DNA of 64,000 bases from Isoetes taiwanensis (GCA_021234155.1 JAJEKV010000132.1:558001-622000), one strand, 5' to 3'; counted from the first letter of the stretch, positions 1 to 11,055 are shown. Program-made: numbers and translations. Notes: a model not told the origin generated them from the letters alone.

Positions 1-1430
1 GGAGCGAATTCTTGCAGAAGAAGGACCCAACGAGCAATTCTACCCGTGGGCGTGGCTTTGTTGATTAAATAAAGAAGAGCTTGATGATCAACAAAGAACT
101 TGATCTGGCTGCCCAACAAATAATGACGGAAATGTTGGACACAGAAGACTAAGCCCAAGGCTTCCCGTTCCGTGGCAGAGTAGTTGAGCTCAGCAGGATT
201 GAGTTTCCGGCTGGCATAGCGGATGGGTTTATCCGTGTGCTCATCATAGGCCTGAGAAAGAATAGCACCAATAGCAAAAGCAGAGACATCAACATGAACA
301 TGGAAGGGCTTGTCCCATTGAGGAGGAACAAGTACCGGGGCCTAAGTAAGTAACAGCTTCAACGTCTGAAAAGCAGCTTCCGCTTGGGGATTCCAAGCCC
401 AAGTGGATTCATCACCCGTTAGTTTATGAATGGGATCAGTGATAGCTGCAAGTCCAGGTATGAAGGTGGAATAGTAATTAACCTTACCCAGGAAGGAACG
501 TGTCTCTTTGATATTTGAGGGTGCTTGAGCCTTCAATACACAACTTATTTTAGCAGGATCCATGACGATGCCATCTTTACTTACCACATGACCCAAAAGA
601 ACGCCTGAGGTGACGCAGAAAGTGCACTTCTCAGGGTTGAGACTAATGCCAGATTCATCACATTTTTTAAAGACAAGCTCTAACTTCTCCAAATGATCAT
701 CCATGGAGCTGTAGGCTGAAAAATCATCTTGAAAGATCTGGAGAAAAGGTTTTTCCTTCATATAGTCTTGAAAGACAACGAGCATGATGCGCTGAAAGGT
801 TGAAGGAGAGTTTGATAGACCAAAAGGGACCACCTTGTAGGCAAAAGTGCCCCACGGGGTGGTGAAGGTAGTTTTCAGTTGATCTTCTTTCTTGATAGAA
901 ATTTGATTGTACCCAGAGAAACCATCCATGAAAGAGTATGTCTCATGACCAGCAACTTCTTCAAGAACTTGGTCTGTGAAGGGAGGCGGAAAGTGATCAC
1001 GCTCCATAGCTTGATTGAGTTTTCTGTAGTCCACGCAAACGCGGATCTTACCATTGTGTTTGAGAGCTATGACGATGGGGCTCACCCATTCCGAGTGTTT
1101 GACCTCATAAATCAGGCCAGCAGCTAAGAGTTTGTCAATTTCAGCCTTGACGCGGTCACGGTAATTTGGGTTGAGCTGTCGTTGCTAGATTGGGCGTGCA
1201 TCAGGTTTGGTAGGAATGGTGAGTTCCCCCAACTCTGTTTTGATACCTCGAAGGTCTTTGTAACTCCAAGCAAAAATATGTTTGAACTTCTTGAACAACG
1301 TCACCGCGCGTGCTTTATAGGTGGATGGAAGATGAGCAGCTAATCGGACCGGTTGATTGTTACCAATGTCCACGATTTCCACTTCTGGAGTTTGAATATG
1401 AGGAACGACCTTCGTGTCCTCAACCTGATG
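1..1430 (-). pseudogene. Ty3/gypsy reverse transcriptase and RNase H-like region
   Basis: From about 1430 downward the frame reads VEIVDIG, FAWSYKDLRGI, then the RT domain: KIRVCVDYRKLN, SFMDGFSGYNQI (first catalytic Asp), PFGLSNSPSTFQRIM, FQDDF (catalytic Asp pair, with Gln where Met, Val or Leu is usual) and LGHVVSKDGI. After the connection region comes the RNase H-like domain with FHVHVDVSAFAIGAILSQ and NYSATEREAL, open to the window edge. Two TAG stops interrupt this otherwise continuous frame, at 1185-1187 and 342-344. The enzyme would copy element RNA into DNA in virus-like particles. The protein is cut by the window edge and by the stops, so it is a pseudogene here. Confidence 0.9.
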
Positions 1431-2545
1431 AGAGGTTGAAGCATGACGGGAGGAGCAGCATTTTGAGTAGTGAAGAAAAAAGGCTGCTGAGTGTCATCAA
1501 GCAAGGGTTGCTGCATGACAGTCTCAGAAGAAGGGGTGTTGTCTGAAAAATGATCAAGACGTTGAATGCGGTTGCAGGAAGCCAGGTACGGGTCCAAAAG
1601 AGCAGCCACAGCCTGGTCCTGATCCAGCGTCATCTCCCCCCAAGGATCAGCGTACTCCGGGTAGGAGGAAAGAGGCAGACCCGCGGGTGGAGCTTGAACA
1701 TGATAAATATTTTGAGCTTCCTCAGAGTCAGTGTCTGAGATGGAAGGTTCTGCATTCTCGACAGAGATCAATTTTCCAGTTTCCAGATCCATTGTGGCAT
1801 TGAGATGTCCATCATCAGTGATAACAAGTTGGTCCGTGGCCCAGTAATGAATACTCTTAGCCTGGCGGAGAAAAGTTCGTTCAACCAGCATTTCATAATC
1901 ACCAGGATCTTCTCCAGCTTTCCAAACACCAAATTCCAATGGGAATTTGAGATCACCAATGCTGATATGGAGAAGAGGAGTGACACCTTGAGGGCGCGTG
2001 ATATGGCCATTTGCCAACTTGATGTCATAAGGAGCACGGTATAATTGTTTGATGCCTTATTGCTTCCGGAATTTATCAGTAATAAGATTGATGGCACTAC
2101 CACCATCAATTTGGACATGATTGATGTGCTGATTGCCCACCGTGGCGTGCACCGTGGGTGTTGAGGTCGCAACAGCTCCAACCAGAACCGTGGGAAGAGG
2201 TAACTGATCTTTGAGAGCCGGACAGAGTTTCAAAATGGTGGCCAGGCTCAAAGGAATCTTGATCTTGGCGAGTTCTTCCTGAAGTTCCAAAGGAACGTGT
2301 GAAAAGGGGTCCGCAGGGTCCAGTGGAGCTGGAGTCTGTGGTAAAGAAGCGGAGACTTCTTTGAGAAGCTCTACCTCAGCAGCAATATTTGGATACGGTT
2401 GAGAGCGTGTGCCGGTAGATGATGACGGCGCTGCCTGACGCTGCTGAGCTCTAGTGGTGGCGTGAACATTTGCCAGTGTGCGACCTTCCGCAGCCTGCAT
2501 GAGTTTCAGAATACTTTGTCTCACTTTAGGCATGACGTGAGGCAT
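1340..2545 (-). pseudogene. Ty3/gypsy aspartic protease region
   Basis: The frame starting near 2545 ends with HVQIDGGSAINLI, which fits the retropepsin active-site turn (Asp-Gly/Ser-Gly followed by hydrophobic residues). It is interrupted by a single TAA at 2057-2059 and continues in the same frame with YDIKLANGHI and WKAGEDPGDYEMLVERTFLRQ, the downstream part of the protease fold. A frameshift near 1430 then separates it from the RT frame. In intact relatives this protease matures the Gag-Pol polyprotein. The first Asp-Gly-Gly differs from the commoner Asp-Ser/Thr-Gly but occurs in plant gypsy elements. Confidence 0.75.
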
Positions 2546-2837
2546 GAGTTTGTCAAGATCAAAAGCGGCGAACTTTTTATCATCGCCGAGGAACTGTTTT
2601 ACAAAGAAAGGCGGGTTGCATGTCGTGAGGGATGATGGTCAAAGGGCGTGAAGCCCATGTGTGACGTGTGACGAGACCAACCCAATTGGACTGGCTGGAT
2701 CGGGAGGGTTCAAAGGCACCGATAAATCTTCTCTTGGGCTTGTTGATCCATAGGATTGGAGGTAGATGCGACTGTTGAGGTCCTTTGTTGTTGAGGCGGC
2801 CGAGGGGCTTCCTCAAAGCGGGACGAGGGCCCCTGCT

Positions 2838-4483
2838 TTACCGTTGGCCACCCGAGTTGATAAGCCGTGAGAGGCGTACTAAAAGCTGGTTGATTTGAAC
2901 CGGAAGTTGGACTTGAACTTGAGGAAGTTGAGGACACGCCGTGGTGGTGTGAACCCATTCATGACAATGATAACATTGAGCCTTGAAAGGGAGGACGGTT
3001 GCCTTGTCCCCGTGGCGGCTGAGATTGCTACGTTTGTTGATACTGCTGCTGTTGTTGAGTTTGATATTGCCGAGGCTGATATGATGTTGTTGTTGAGGCG
3101 TGGTCCGGACTTGAAAACCATTTTGTTCTGAAGGGTGTAGGATGAGAACGAGTGCATTCCTCCGCGGGCGTGATTGCACATATTGCACCTTTGCGTTGAG
3201 GAGGTCCATTGGAGGAGTTGCATTCATTTGCCGATGGCCTTGATGTTCACAAATATGACACGATCTGTGGAGTTGTGGATTTGTTTTGCCGAGGTGAACA
3301 CTCGTGGAACCATGACGGGCGGCATGAAAGGGAGTTTCGTGAGAGCAACACCTCGAGAAGAAACATTGACCGAGTGATTGACCAATTCAATGGCCTGCTC
3401 CAAAGACTTTGGACGCAGGTATTCTGTCATGAGTCGAATGGCAGGAGGAAGGCCCGCGTAAAACCGGACAAGAATCGGCTTTGTGGAGTACTCTCTCGAA
3501 GTTTGCTGATCAGGATGTGAAGACGATCCGCAAAGTCCCTTGCTGACTCCGTGGGCTCTTGTTGAAGGTCATTGAGTTGCTTGAGAAGAAGTTGATCATC
3601 ATCGGTGGTGCCATAATGAGAAAGGAATGCTGTTTTCATTTCATTCCAACTTTGTTTCCAGTGACTTTTGTTGGCCATTAACCACTGATGAGGGGCGCCT
3701 CTGAGCGTGGTAGAAAAGATGTGAAATTTGAGTTGTGGTTGCGCATGACCATTCAGAATGGCCAAGGCTTTAAATTCCTCCATGTGGGCTTGAGCACTCT
3801 GATCCAGAGGTTTGCCTTTAGTGTTGCCAAAAGTTGGATAAGTCAGCTTCAAATTATGAGTGGGAGATGAAGGTGGAACTTGAGCATAGACAGGTGGATT
3901 TGGTAGAGGATATGCAGAAGCATAGAGAGGTGGAACAGCCTGGGACTGAGAGCAAGGGGGTGGGATGGAAAAACCCGGTGGTCCATAGAAAGTAGCATCA
4001 GGTGGGGAAAGGTCATGAGAGCCCTCCTCATTAGGCTTGAGATCAGTGGTTTGATAAACAGGAAGAGCGTGCTGAAAGGATGGAGAAGATCAAATTGTGG
4101 AACGCGGGGGGAGGGCCAAAGGACACTTGATGGTAGCCCATCCCAGCAGGAGGTGAAGAAGGTTGTGATGGCTGAGGGGTGTGGCCTGAAGAGATATGGA
4201 TATAGGTGCTCTCAGGAGTCTGGAAATAGTGAGGCGTGGGCTGAACAGGGGTATGTTGGGGAGATTGAGGTTGAGAACAATGCCGACACACAGGGGGAGA
4301 CCCTGGTCGAGAATGAGCACGAGGTGTAGGAGGTGCCGACTGAGCTCTGGAGCGGACACGACCACCCTCAATGTCATAAGCAGTATCATACATGTCCCGA
4401 ACAGCCTCGCGTCGTTGATGGCGCTCCACGCGACCCGCCGTTTGGCAAAGAAGTTCTTCAGGAGTGAAACCTCGAGCCGACAT
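2838..4483 (-). pseudogene. Ty3/gypsy Gag, frame-broken
   Basis: An ATG at 4483 opens a proline- and histidine-rich N-terminus (MSARGFTPEELL) that loses frame near 4043. The core Gag domain is at 3427-3852 in another frame, with AHMEEFKALAILNG, HQWLMANKSHW, WNEMKTAFLSHYG and DFADRLHILI, the usual retrotransposon Gag signature. It continues in a third frame at 3224-3430 (YLRPKSLEQAIELVNHSV) and ends in a zinc knuckle of C-x2-C-x4-H-x4-C form (CYHCHEWVHTTTAC) near 2950-2990 in yet another frame. At least three frameshifts are needed, so the product is not made intact. It would package element RNA. Confidence 0.85.
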
Positions 4484-4529
4484 GATGGAAAGAGAGGAAA
4501 AAGAAAGATCGAACCCGTGGCGACAGTGT

Positions 4530-5118
4530 TGGGGTCCGGGTTGGGAACTCCCCGCCCGGACGGCCGTCTGTGAGGACCCTTGGATCTAACAGGAGAATCC
4601 GGGAGCTATGTCACGCGGGATTTGCAAAAGGAACAAGGGAAAAGAGAAAAGAAAGCAAAAGAGAACAAATGAGACAATAATGAGAACTACTTCCTTGATG
4701 TCAATGAAGATACATGAACTCTCGCAATCGAGAGAAAACTGAAGTGAGACAAGACTCAAAACTCATCTAAAAACTCATGTGCTAGCTCTACTCATATATA
4801 TAGTACAATGGCCTTTGGCCCAATATAGACACTTTGACTGATTTCGGTGCCGACTCCTGGAAGGAGGCCTGATTTGCAGGAATGCTGGCGGTGCCTCTTG
4901 AAATGCCTAAAAATCACGCCGGACGCCGACGTTAAAGGTGGACAGTCATCACTTGTCCGGCGCCCTCTTGACTAACAGGCGTGGCCTTTGATTGCATGGT
5001 CTGCTTGGTCTTCTGCGGGGCCTTTGACGACTGACCTGTGCCTGGCTATGGATCCTTGGCCTTGACTTGGTCCGTCGTATGCATGAATAGTCCTGTACCA
5101 GAACGTACAGGACTAACA
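4530..5118 (-). repeat. LTR of the Ty3/gypsy element (inner boundary uncertain)
   Basis: On the minus strand the LTR begins TGTTAGTCCTGTACG at 5118. The boundary is set by the point where similarity to the related repeat at 8729 begins (ATTAAATTGTG at 5119 against ACTAAATTGTG). A TATA-like run lies at 4794-4802. The inner end must fall between about 4528 and 4575, above the Gag start at 4483. No TGG-type primer binding site is obvious there, so that edge is approximate and the size is roughly 545-590 bp. Confidence 0.65.
4794..4802 (-). promoter_or_regulatory. TATA-like box of the gypsy LTR
   Basis: Alternating TATATATA followed by GAG on the minus strand, about 310 bp before the Gag ATG. 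Its position inside the LTR fits a U3 promoter, with transcription expected to start near 4765. Function is inferred from position only. Confidence 0.45.
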
Positions 5119-5588
5119 ATTAAATTGTGTAAAAGTTCTTATGTTTATTCAGGTATCCAGGCTAAGATCGTACCAATTGATACAAAGTGTCGATTTCGAG
5201 TTTCTTTGGAACTATATGAACTCTATCGTGATCATGAAGCATATCTAGAGTTTTAAAGGATGCTAGAATTTAATAATGCAATAAAGAGGGGAAACATTCC
5301 AACAAAACAAGAACTTGGACAATTTCTTGAGTTGTAACTAACTAGCTCTTAAGTTATTCATGACATGGAGATAGTTTTACAGATACACTGTATATAGCTA
5401 TGCAAAGAAGCCTACATAATTGGATGCATAGGACTTGTGAGGAGATACGAGAAAAGGAACTAGTGTTTCGAGAATTCTAAGAACAAAAAGAGCAAACATC
5501 AAATTGGATATTGTTTATCCTGATGAGATTTGATTTGCTTTAATGGAAAATGAGTTTATGTTTGAATCAATTTAAAGCATTATAATGT

Positions 5589-5900
5589 TCAAGTTGGTCC
5601 ATGAGTAGGTGGCAACCAAGAACTAAATTGGCCCACGAGCAGATGGTAATCAAGAAGTATATTGCCCCACGAGTAGATGGTAACCAAGAATAGATTGGTC
5701 CACGAGTAAGTGGTAACCAAGAAGCAGTGGCTCACGAGTCGGTGGCAACCACTAATATGTGAAAACCACGAGGTGGTGGTAGACACAAAAACCACAAGTA
5801 GGTGGTAACAAAAAGCAAACATAAAAACCATAAGTAGATGGTAAACAGGAGCTCTACGAAAACCACAAGAAGGTGGCAATATTGAACCAAGGTGGAAGGC
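5589..5900 (+). repeat. Minisatellite, CCACGAGTAGGTGGTAACCA units
   Basis: About ten degenerate units of some 28-35 bp sharing the core CCACGAGTAGGTGG(T/C)AACCA, inside internal segment A of the LTR array. The same array, shorter and missing some units, is at 9181-9480, so it was present before the block duplication and changed in unit number since. Confidence 0.8.
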
Positions 5901-6121
5901 ACGAGGAGGTGGTAATCATGAGTTGATAATATTTTATATTAAGGGAGTAGCCTTAACAGAATAACAAAATTGTTCATAAAGATCTGAAAGGCTAATAATC
6001 TTCATATTAAAGTTTGATATTAATGAGTTCCTGAAAGTTGTCTTCGATGCAACTGAAGTCAGGTGCTTATGAAGGAATTGATATAGTTAAGGTTAACATC
6101 TAACAAATGAGCTCAGGGGAG

Positions 6122-6722
6122 TAGCCAATATGTTTATGCAATAGGTGAAAACACATAGAGCTAATATATTTATTATGGTTGGGAACAAAAAGGCAAAGGC
6201 AAAGCACAAAGGTTTGCTAAAGAAGGCTAAAGTCATGGAGACGTCTATAAATAGAAGCCAGACTTCACGTGGCAATATCTCCACAAAGAGAGATTTGATT
6301 TGGGCAGACTTTCACTTTTCTGGAACCATCTCAAAATCTAGTTTTAGAATTGGGTGGCACGTTTTGTGATTCGTCCGTATGAGGGGGAAGCGGTCAAAAG
6401 TGTGACAAAGGGTCAATGAAGACTGCTTTACTCCTTCACTATTGAATCTGATTCTAAAGAAAGTCATTACTTTTCCTAGAGCTTCTATTGATCTTGTTTA
6501 ATAACCTGTTGCTATCCTTAAGCCTAACCTTGGAGTTCTATATTGTGTAATGTTAGCTTGAGGGAGGAGCCAAGCTAGTAGATGAATGATGATTGCTAGA
6601 TATGCCTTATTGTCTTTGTATTAGAACCTAAGATTGCTAGGTGCATGGCCCGTTTGGGTGGAGAGCTCTTTTGAATAAGGCTTTGGCTACTAATTTGTGT
6701 AAAAGTTACTTATGTTTGTTCA
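6122..6722 (+). repeat. LTR copy a of the array family
   Basis: 601 bp, preceded by the purine-rich GAGCTCAGGGGAG and followed by a primer-site-like AGTATTCAGGC. It begins TAGCC where copy b has TGGCC, and ends TTCA. A TATAAATA box is at 6246-6253 and a GAATAA polyadenylation-like signal near 6673. Boundaries come from aligning copies a, b, c and d by eye. Confidence 0.7.
6246..6253 (+). promoter_or_regulatory. TATAAATA box in LTR copy a
   Basis: TATAAATA preceded by CATGGAGACGTC; the same box with the same surroundings occurs in copies b (8273-8280), c (9821-9828) and d (22876-22883), which supports a conserved U3 promoter. Confidence 0.6.
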
Positions 6723-7851
6723 AGTATTCAGGCTAAGATCGTATCAAATAACCAAGGACGAAAAAAATTCAACTCATTTCTTATCTAAAGGATCTTAATA
6801 GCTAAAAAGCAATGCCAAAGGACAAGCAAGAAAGAGGGGCATAAAGGCCCAGTAAGCATACTAATCCAATTGGGTACTATCAATTATCTATGCTTTGAAA
6901 GTGTATCTCAAGGTGGACCTTTGAAAGCAATACCTTTTTCTTGATCAAGAGGATGAATCACAAACCTTGACAAATTTATCTTCCACATTAATGAATTAAG
7001 ACTAATGGATACGAACCGATAACCATTGCCCATGAATAATTTAGTATTGGGGTCATAAAAAGCTCGTGGCATGCTCTTTCCAATAGTATATGATTTTGCA
7101 TGGTAATTTGATCATATTGATGGAAAAGTAGGCTATGTCTGTTTCAGATTGGTGGCACTAAGGTTTGGCTGCAATACTATTTTAACAACTCTTGCTGCAA
7201 ATATTCATTACGTTGATGGAGAATGGGTGTCTGATGATCAGACCCCTTTTAATAGAGTTATCAAAGTTCTTCATAGTTATGCTTCTAATTCAAACTGCCC
7301 AAATTTCAGGGACAGTTGAACTTTTTGCAGTTTGCTCCATTCTAATCCATCGTTTGCTTTGAGGATTGATTACCCTAAGTGATCTGGAGGTCCTGACCCT
7401 GTGGTAGGCACTTTTATGAGGTTGGCTTGGTAGCCAGGATTCAAATCAACACTTCTCGCGCTTGAAATTCTCACGTAGCAGATGGAGAGCCTTTCGCAAT
7501 ACATCCAGAACAATAGAATTTCCTCCAGATGAATATGAACTATCGACTTTCACATGCAACCATCGCTGGAGAGGGGCCCGCCCTGTTTTGCCCTGTGCTA
7601 TTTGGCGATGGCAGGTGATGGTGCGTGTAAAAATGTGAGCCTTTTTACACATCGGTGATGGCACCTTCACTGCATGTGAACCAGCTCTAAGGCATGGTGC
7701 GCAATCTTCATGATTCCTCCACCTTCTAATCCAATTGAACATCAAGTGGACTATTACTGGATCTAGATCTAGAATGGACTGTAAACATAAGAAATAGAGC
7801 CATCTCTACCTTTATATTACCACTTTTGCATATTCTCTTGAAACTTATCTA

Positions 7852-8125
7852 ACCATAAAGCAATAATTTTTTTATTGAAGGACATCATTTATTCATTATC
7901 ACATCACGAGTACATTCTACATCACTTTATTATATATATATCACATGGAAGCCAAGCCACTACCTAGGCGCGATATGCTAGGAGCTATATGATAAGGTTA
8001 AGGTCTCTACCACAGGACCGGATGGTCATACTTGAACTGGCAATGGATTTTTAAGGTCCCCATTACTAGACCGATATTGGCCAGGTTTGAACCTGTGACC
8101 TCAGATGTGACCATAAAGCAATAAT
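7852..8125 (-). mobile_element. SINE-like retroposon with 16-bp target duplication
   Basis: The identical 16-mer ACCATAAAGCAATAAT stands at 7852-7867 and 8110-8125 and encloses 242 bp (7868-8109). Read on the minus strand the insert starts with a B-box-like GGTTCAAACCT close to its 5' end and finishes in AATAAAAAAA, an A-rich tail directly against the target copy. A B box, a 3' A tail and a long perfect target duplication together indicate LINE-mobilised insertion of a tRNA-derived SINE. The A box expected about 40 bp upstream of the B box is missing, so this copy is probably 5' truncated. Confidence 0.75.
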
Positions 8126-8167
8126 GATATAGTTAAGGTTAACATCTAACAAATGAGCTCGGGGGAG

Positions 8168-8752
8168 TGGCCAAGATGATAGGTGAAAGCATAGCTAGTA
8201 TATATATCATAGTTGGGAACAAAAAGACAAAGGCAAAGGCAAAGGTTTTTTAAAGAAAGTTGTGGAGACATCTATAAATAGCATCTAAACTTCATGTGGC
8301 AATATCTCCGCATGCATAGCTCCGATTTAGGCAAATTTTACTTTTCTAGAATCTATCTCAGAGTCTAGTTTCAGGATTGGGATAATGCGTTCTATGATTC
8401 ATCCATATGAGGGAGAAACGGTTGAAGTGTGACAAGGGGTCAATGAAGACTGCTTTACTCCTCCACTATTGAATTTGATTCTAAAAAAAGCCATTACTTT
8501 TCTTAGAGCTTCTGCTAATCATGCTCAATAACTTATTGCTATCCCTAAGCCTAAACTCTCAAAGTTTTATATTGTGGACTGCTAGCTCGAGGGAGGAGCT
8601 ACAAGTTGGTATATGGATGTTGATTGCTAGATATGCCTTATTGCCTTTATGTACAGCCTGATATTGCTAAATGAGTGGCCCAAGTTAGTTGGAGAGCTCT
8701 TTTGAATAAGGCTTTAGGTACTAAATTGTGTAAAAGTTCTTATGTTTGTTCA
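8168..8752 (+). repeat. LTR copy b of the array family
   Basis: 585 bp, starting TGGCC after GGGGGAG and ending TTCA before GGTATCCAGGCTAAG, which resembles the initiator-Met-tRNA primer site TGGTATCAGAGC. The TATAAATA box is at 8273-8280. It is the only copy keeping TG at its start and a good match to a primer site, so it is the best guide to the ends. Confidence 0.7.
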
Positions 8753-9180
8753 GGTATCCAGGCTAAGATCGTACCAATTAATACAGAGTGTCGATTTCGA
8801 GTTTCTTTGGAACTATATGAACTCTGTCGTGATCATGAAGCATATCTAGAGTTTTAAAGGATGCTAGAATTTAACAATGCAACAAAGAGGGGAAATATTC
8901 CAACAAAACAAGAACTTGGACAATTTCTTGAGTTATAACTAACTAGCTCTTAACTTATTCATGACATGGAGATAGTTTTACAGATACGCTGTATATATAG
9001 CTATGCAAAGAAACATACATAGTTGGATGCATAGGACTTGTGAGGAGATACGAGAAAAGGAACTAGTGTTTCGAGAATTCTAAGAGCAAACATGAAATTG
9101 GATATTGTTTATCCTGATAAGATTTGCTTTAATGGAAAAAGAGTTTATGTTTGAATCAATTTAAAGCATTATAATGTTCC

Positions 9181-9480
9181 TCAAAGTGGTCCACGAGTAG
9201 GTGGCAACCAAGAACTAAATTGGCCCACGAGCAGGTGGTAATCAAGAAGTACATTGGTCCACGAGTAGATGGTAACCAAGCACGAGTAAGTGGTAACCAA
9301 GAAGCAGTGGCTCACGAGTCGGTGGCAACCACTAATATGTGAAAACCACGACGTGGTGGTAGACACAAAACCACAAGTAGAGCAAACATAAAAACCATAA
9401 GTAGATGATAAACATGAGCTCTACAAAAACCACAAAGCAGGTGATAATATTGAACCAAGATGGAAGCCACAAGGAGGCAG
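9181..9480 (+). repeat. Minisatellite, second copy in block 2
   Basis: Same CCACGAGTAGGTGG(T/C)AACCA units as at 5589-5900, with several units lost or shortened. It lies inside internal segment A between LTR b and LTR c. Confidence 0.75.
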
Positions 9481-9696
9481 TAATCATGAGTTGATAATAT
9501 TTTATGTTAAGGGAGTAACCTTAACAGAATAACAAAATTGTTCATAAAGATCTTAAAGGCTAATAATCTTCATATTAAAGTTTGGTATTAATGAGTTCTT
9601 GAAAGTTGTCTTCGATACAACTGAAGTCAGGTGCTTATGAGAAGAGAAGGAATTGATATAGTTAAGGTTAACATCTAACAAATGAGCTCAGGGGAG

Positions 9697-10297
9697 TAGC
9701 CAATATGATTATGCAATAGGTGAAAACATATAGAGCTAATATATTTATTATGATTGGGAACAAGAAGGCAAAGGCAAAGCATAAAGGTTTGCTAAAGAAG
9801 GCTAAAGTCATGGAGACATCTATAAATAGAAGCCAGACTTCACATGGCAATATCTCCACAAAGAGAGATTTGATTTGGGCAGATTTTCACTTTTCTGGAA
9901 CCATCTCAAAATCTAGTTTCAGAATTGGGTGGCATATTTTGTGATTCGTCTGTATGAGGGAGAAACAGTCAAAAGTGTGACAAAGGGTCAATGAAAACTG
10001 CTTTACTCCTTCACTATTGAATCTAATTCTAAAGAAAGCCATTACTTTTTCTAGAGCTTCTACTGATCTTGTTTAATAACCTGTTGCTATCCTTAAGCCT
10101 AACCTTGGAGTTCTATATTGTGGAATGTTAGCTTGAGGGAGGAGTCAAGCTAGTATATGAATGATGATTGCTAGATATGCCTTATTGTCTTTGTATTACA
10201 ACCTAAGATTGCTAGGTGCATGGCCCTTGTGGGTGGAGAGCTCTTTTGTATAAGGCTTTGGCTAGTAATTTGTGTAAAAGTTACTTATGTTTGTTCA
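9697..10297 (+). repeat. LTR copy c of the array family
   Basis: 601 bp, nearly identical to copy a, beginning TAGCC after the polypurine-like GCTCAGGGGAG and ending TTCA. TATAAATA is at 9821-9828. Copies a and c share changes absent from b, which fits their origin in the block duplication. Confidence 0.7.
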
Positions 10298-11055
10298 AGT
10301 ATTCAGGCTAAGATCGTATCAAATAACCAAGGACAAAAAAAATTCAATTCATATCTTATCTAAGGGATCTTAATAACTAAAAAGCAATGCCAAAGGAAGG
10401 ACAAGCAAGAAAAAGGGGAATAAAACCCCAGTAAGCATACTAATCCAATTGGGTACTATCAATCGTCTATGTTTTGAAAGTGTATCTCAAGGTGGACCTC
10501 TGAAAGGCTCGTGGCATGCTCTTTCCAATAGTATATGATTTTGCATGGTAATTTGATCAGTTTGATGGAAAAGTAGGCTATGTCTGTTTTAGATTAGTGG
10601 CATTAAGGTTTGGCTGCAATACTATTTTAATAACTCTCGCTTCAAATATTCATTACGTTGATGGAGAATGGGTGTCTGATGATTTCAGACCCCTTTTAAT
10701 AGAATGAGAATGAGAATGATTTTTTATCGTCCACTGAGGCCAACATAGTTCTTCATAGTTATACTTCTAATTCAAACTGTCCAAATTTCAGGGATAGTTG
10801 AACTTTTTGCAGTTTGCTCCATTCTAATCCATCGTTTGCTTTGAGGATTGATCACCCTAAGTGATCTGGAGGTCCTGACCACCCCTGTGGTAGGCACTTT
10901 CATGAGGTTGGCTTGGTAGTCAGGATTCAAATCAACACTTCTCGCACTTGAAATTCTCACATAGCAGATGGAGAGCCTTTTGCAATACATCCAGAACAAC
11001 AGAATTTCCTATTCAACTAGATCAATATCAGATGAATATGAATTATCAACTTTGC

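Larger units (their letters stand above)
1..5118 (-). mobile_element. Ty3/gypsy LTR retrotransposon, partial, decayed
   Basis: Read on the minus strand the order is LTR, short leader, gag, zinc knuckle, aspartic protease, reverse transcriptase, RNase H; integrase and the second LTR lie beyond the window edge. PR-RT-RH order with a Gag zinc knuckle is the Ty3/gypsy plan. The FAWSYKDLRGI stretch before RT and an F-x-DDF catalytic box resemble the Ogre/Tat/Athila lineage, which is an inference from motif likeness only. The LTR end at 5118 is supported by comparison with a paralogous copy of the target near 8730. The element carries several frameshifts and in-frame stops, so it is not autonomous. 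Confidence 0.9.
5119..7550 (+). mobile_element. LTR-retroelement array, block 1
   Basis: The block holds the last about 33 bp of an LTR (5119-5151), a primer-binding-like site (GGTATCCAGGC just after 5151), a short internal segment A with a minisatellite, a polypurine-like tract ending at 6121, a full LTR (6122-6722), another primer-site-like stretch and internal segment B to about 7550. The whole is repeated at 8168-11055. The upstream LTR was cut by the gypsy insertion that ends at 5118. Segment A has only an approximately 45-codon conserved frame (LCKSSYVxSGIQAKIVPI) that I do not recognise, so this is a non-autonomous or gutted element. Confidence 0.65.
8126..11055 (+). mobile_element. 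LTR-retroelement array, block 2
   Basis: Second copy of the array: polypurine-like tract (GAGCTCGGGGGAG, ending 8167), LTR b (8168-8752), primer-site-like GGTATCCAGGC at 8753, internal segment A (8753-9696), LTR c (9697-10297), then segment B (10298 to about 11055). Compared with block 1, about 134 bp are absent (block 1 positions 6928-7061) and the minisatellite is shorter. Because LTR a and LTR c are each followed by the same primer-site-like sequence and segment B, the unit behaves as a three-LTR tandem element rather than a normal two-LTR insertion. Confidence 0.65.

Noticed and set aside
879-1127. Plus-strand ORF over the gypsy RT
   Set aside because: It lies antisense to clear RT motifs and has no domain of its own.
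5038-5256. Single ORF crossing the gypsy LTR boundary
   Set aside because: It joins LTR sequence of one element to the interior of another at 5118, so it is a chance fusion.
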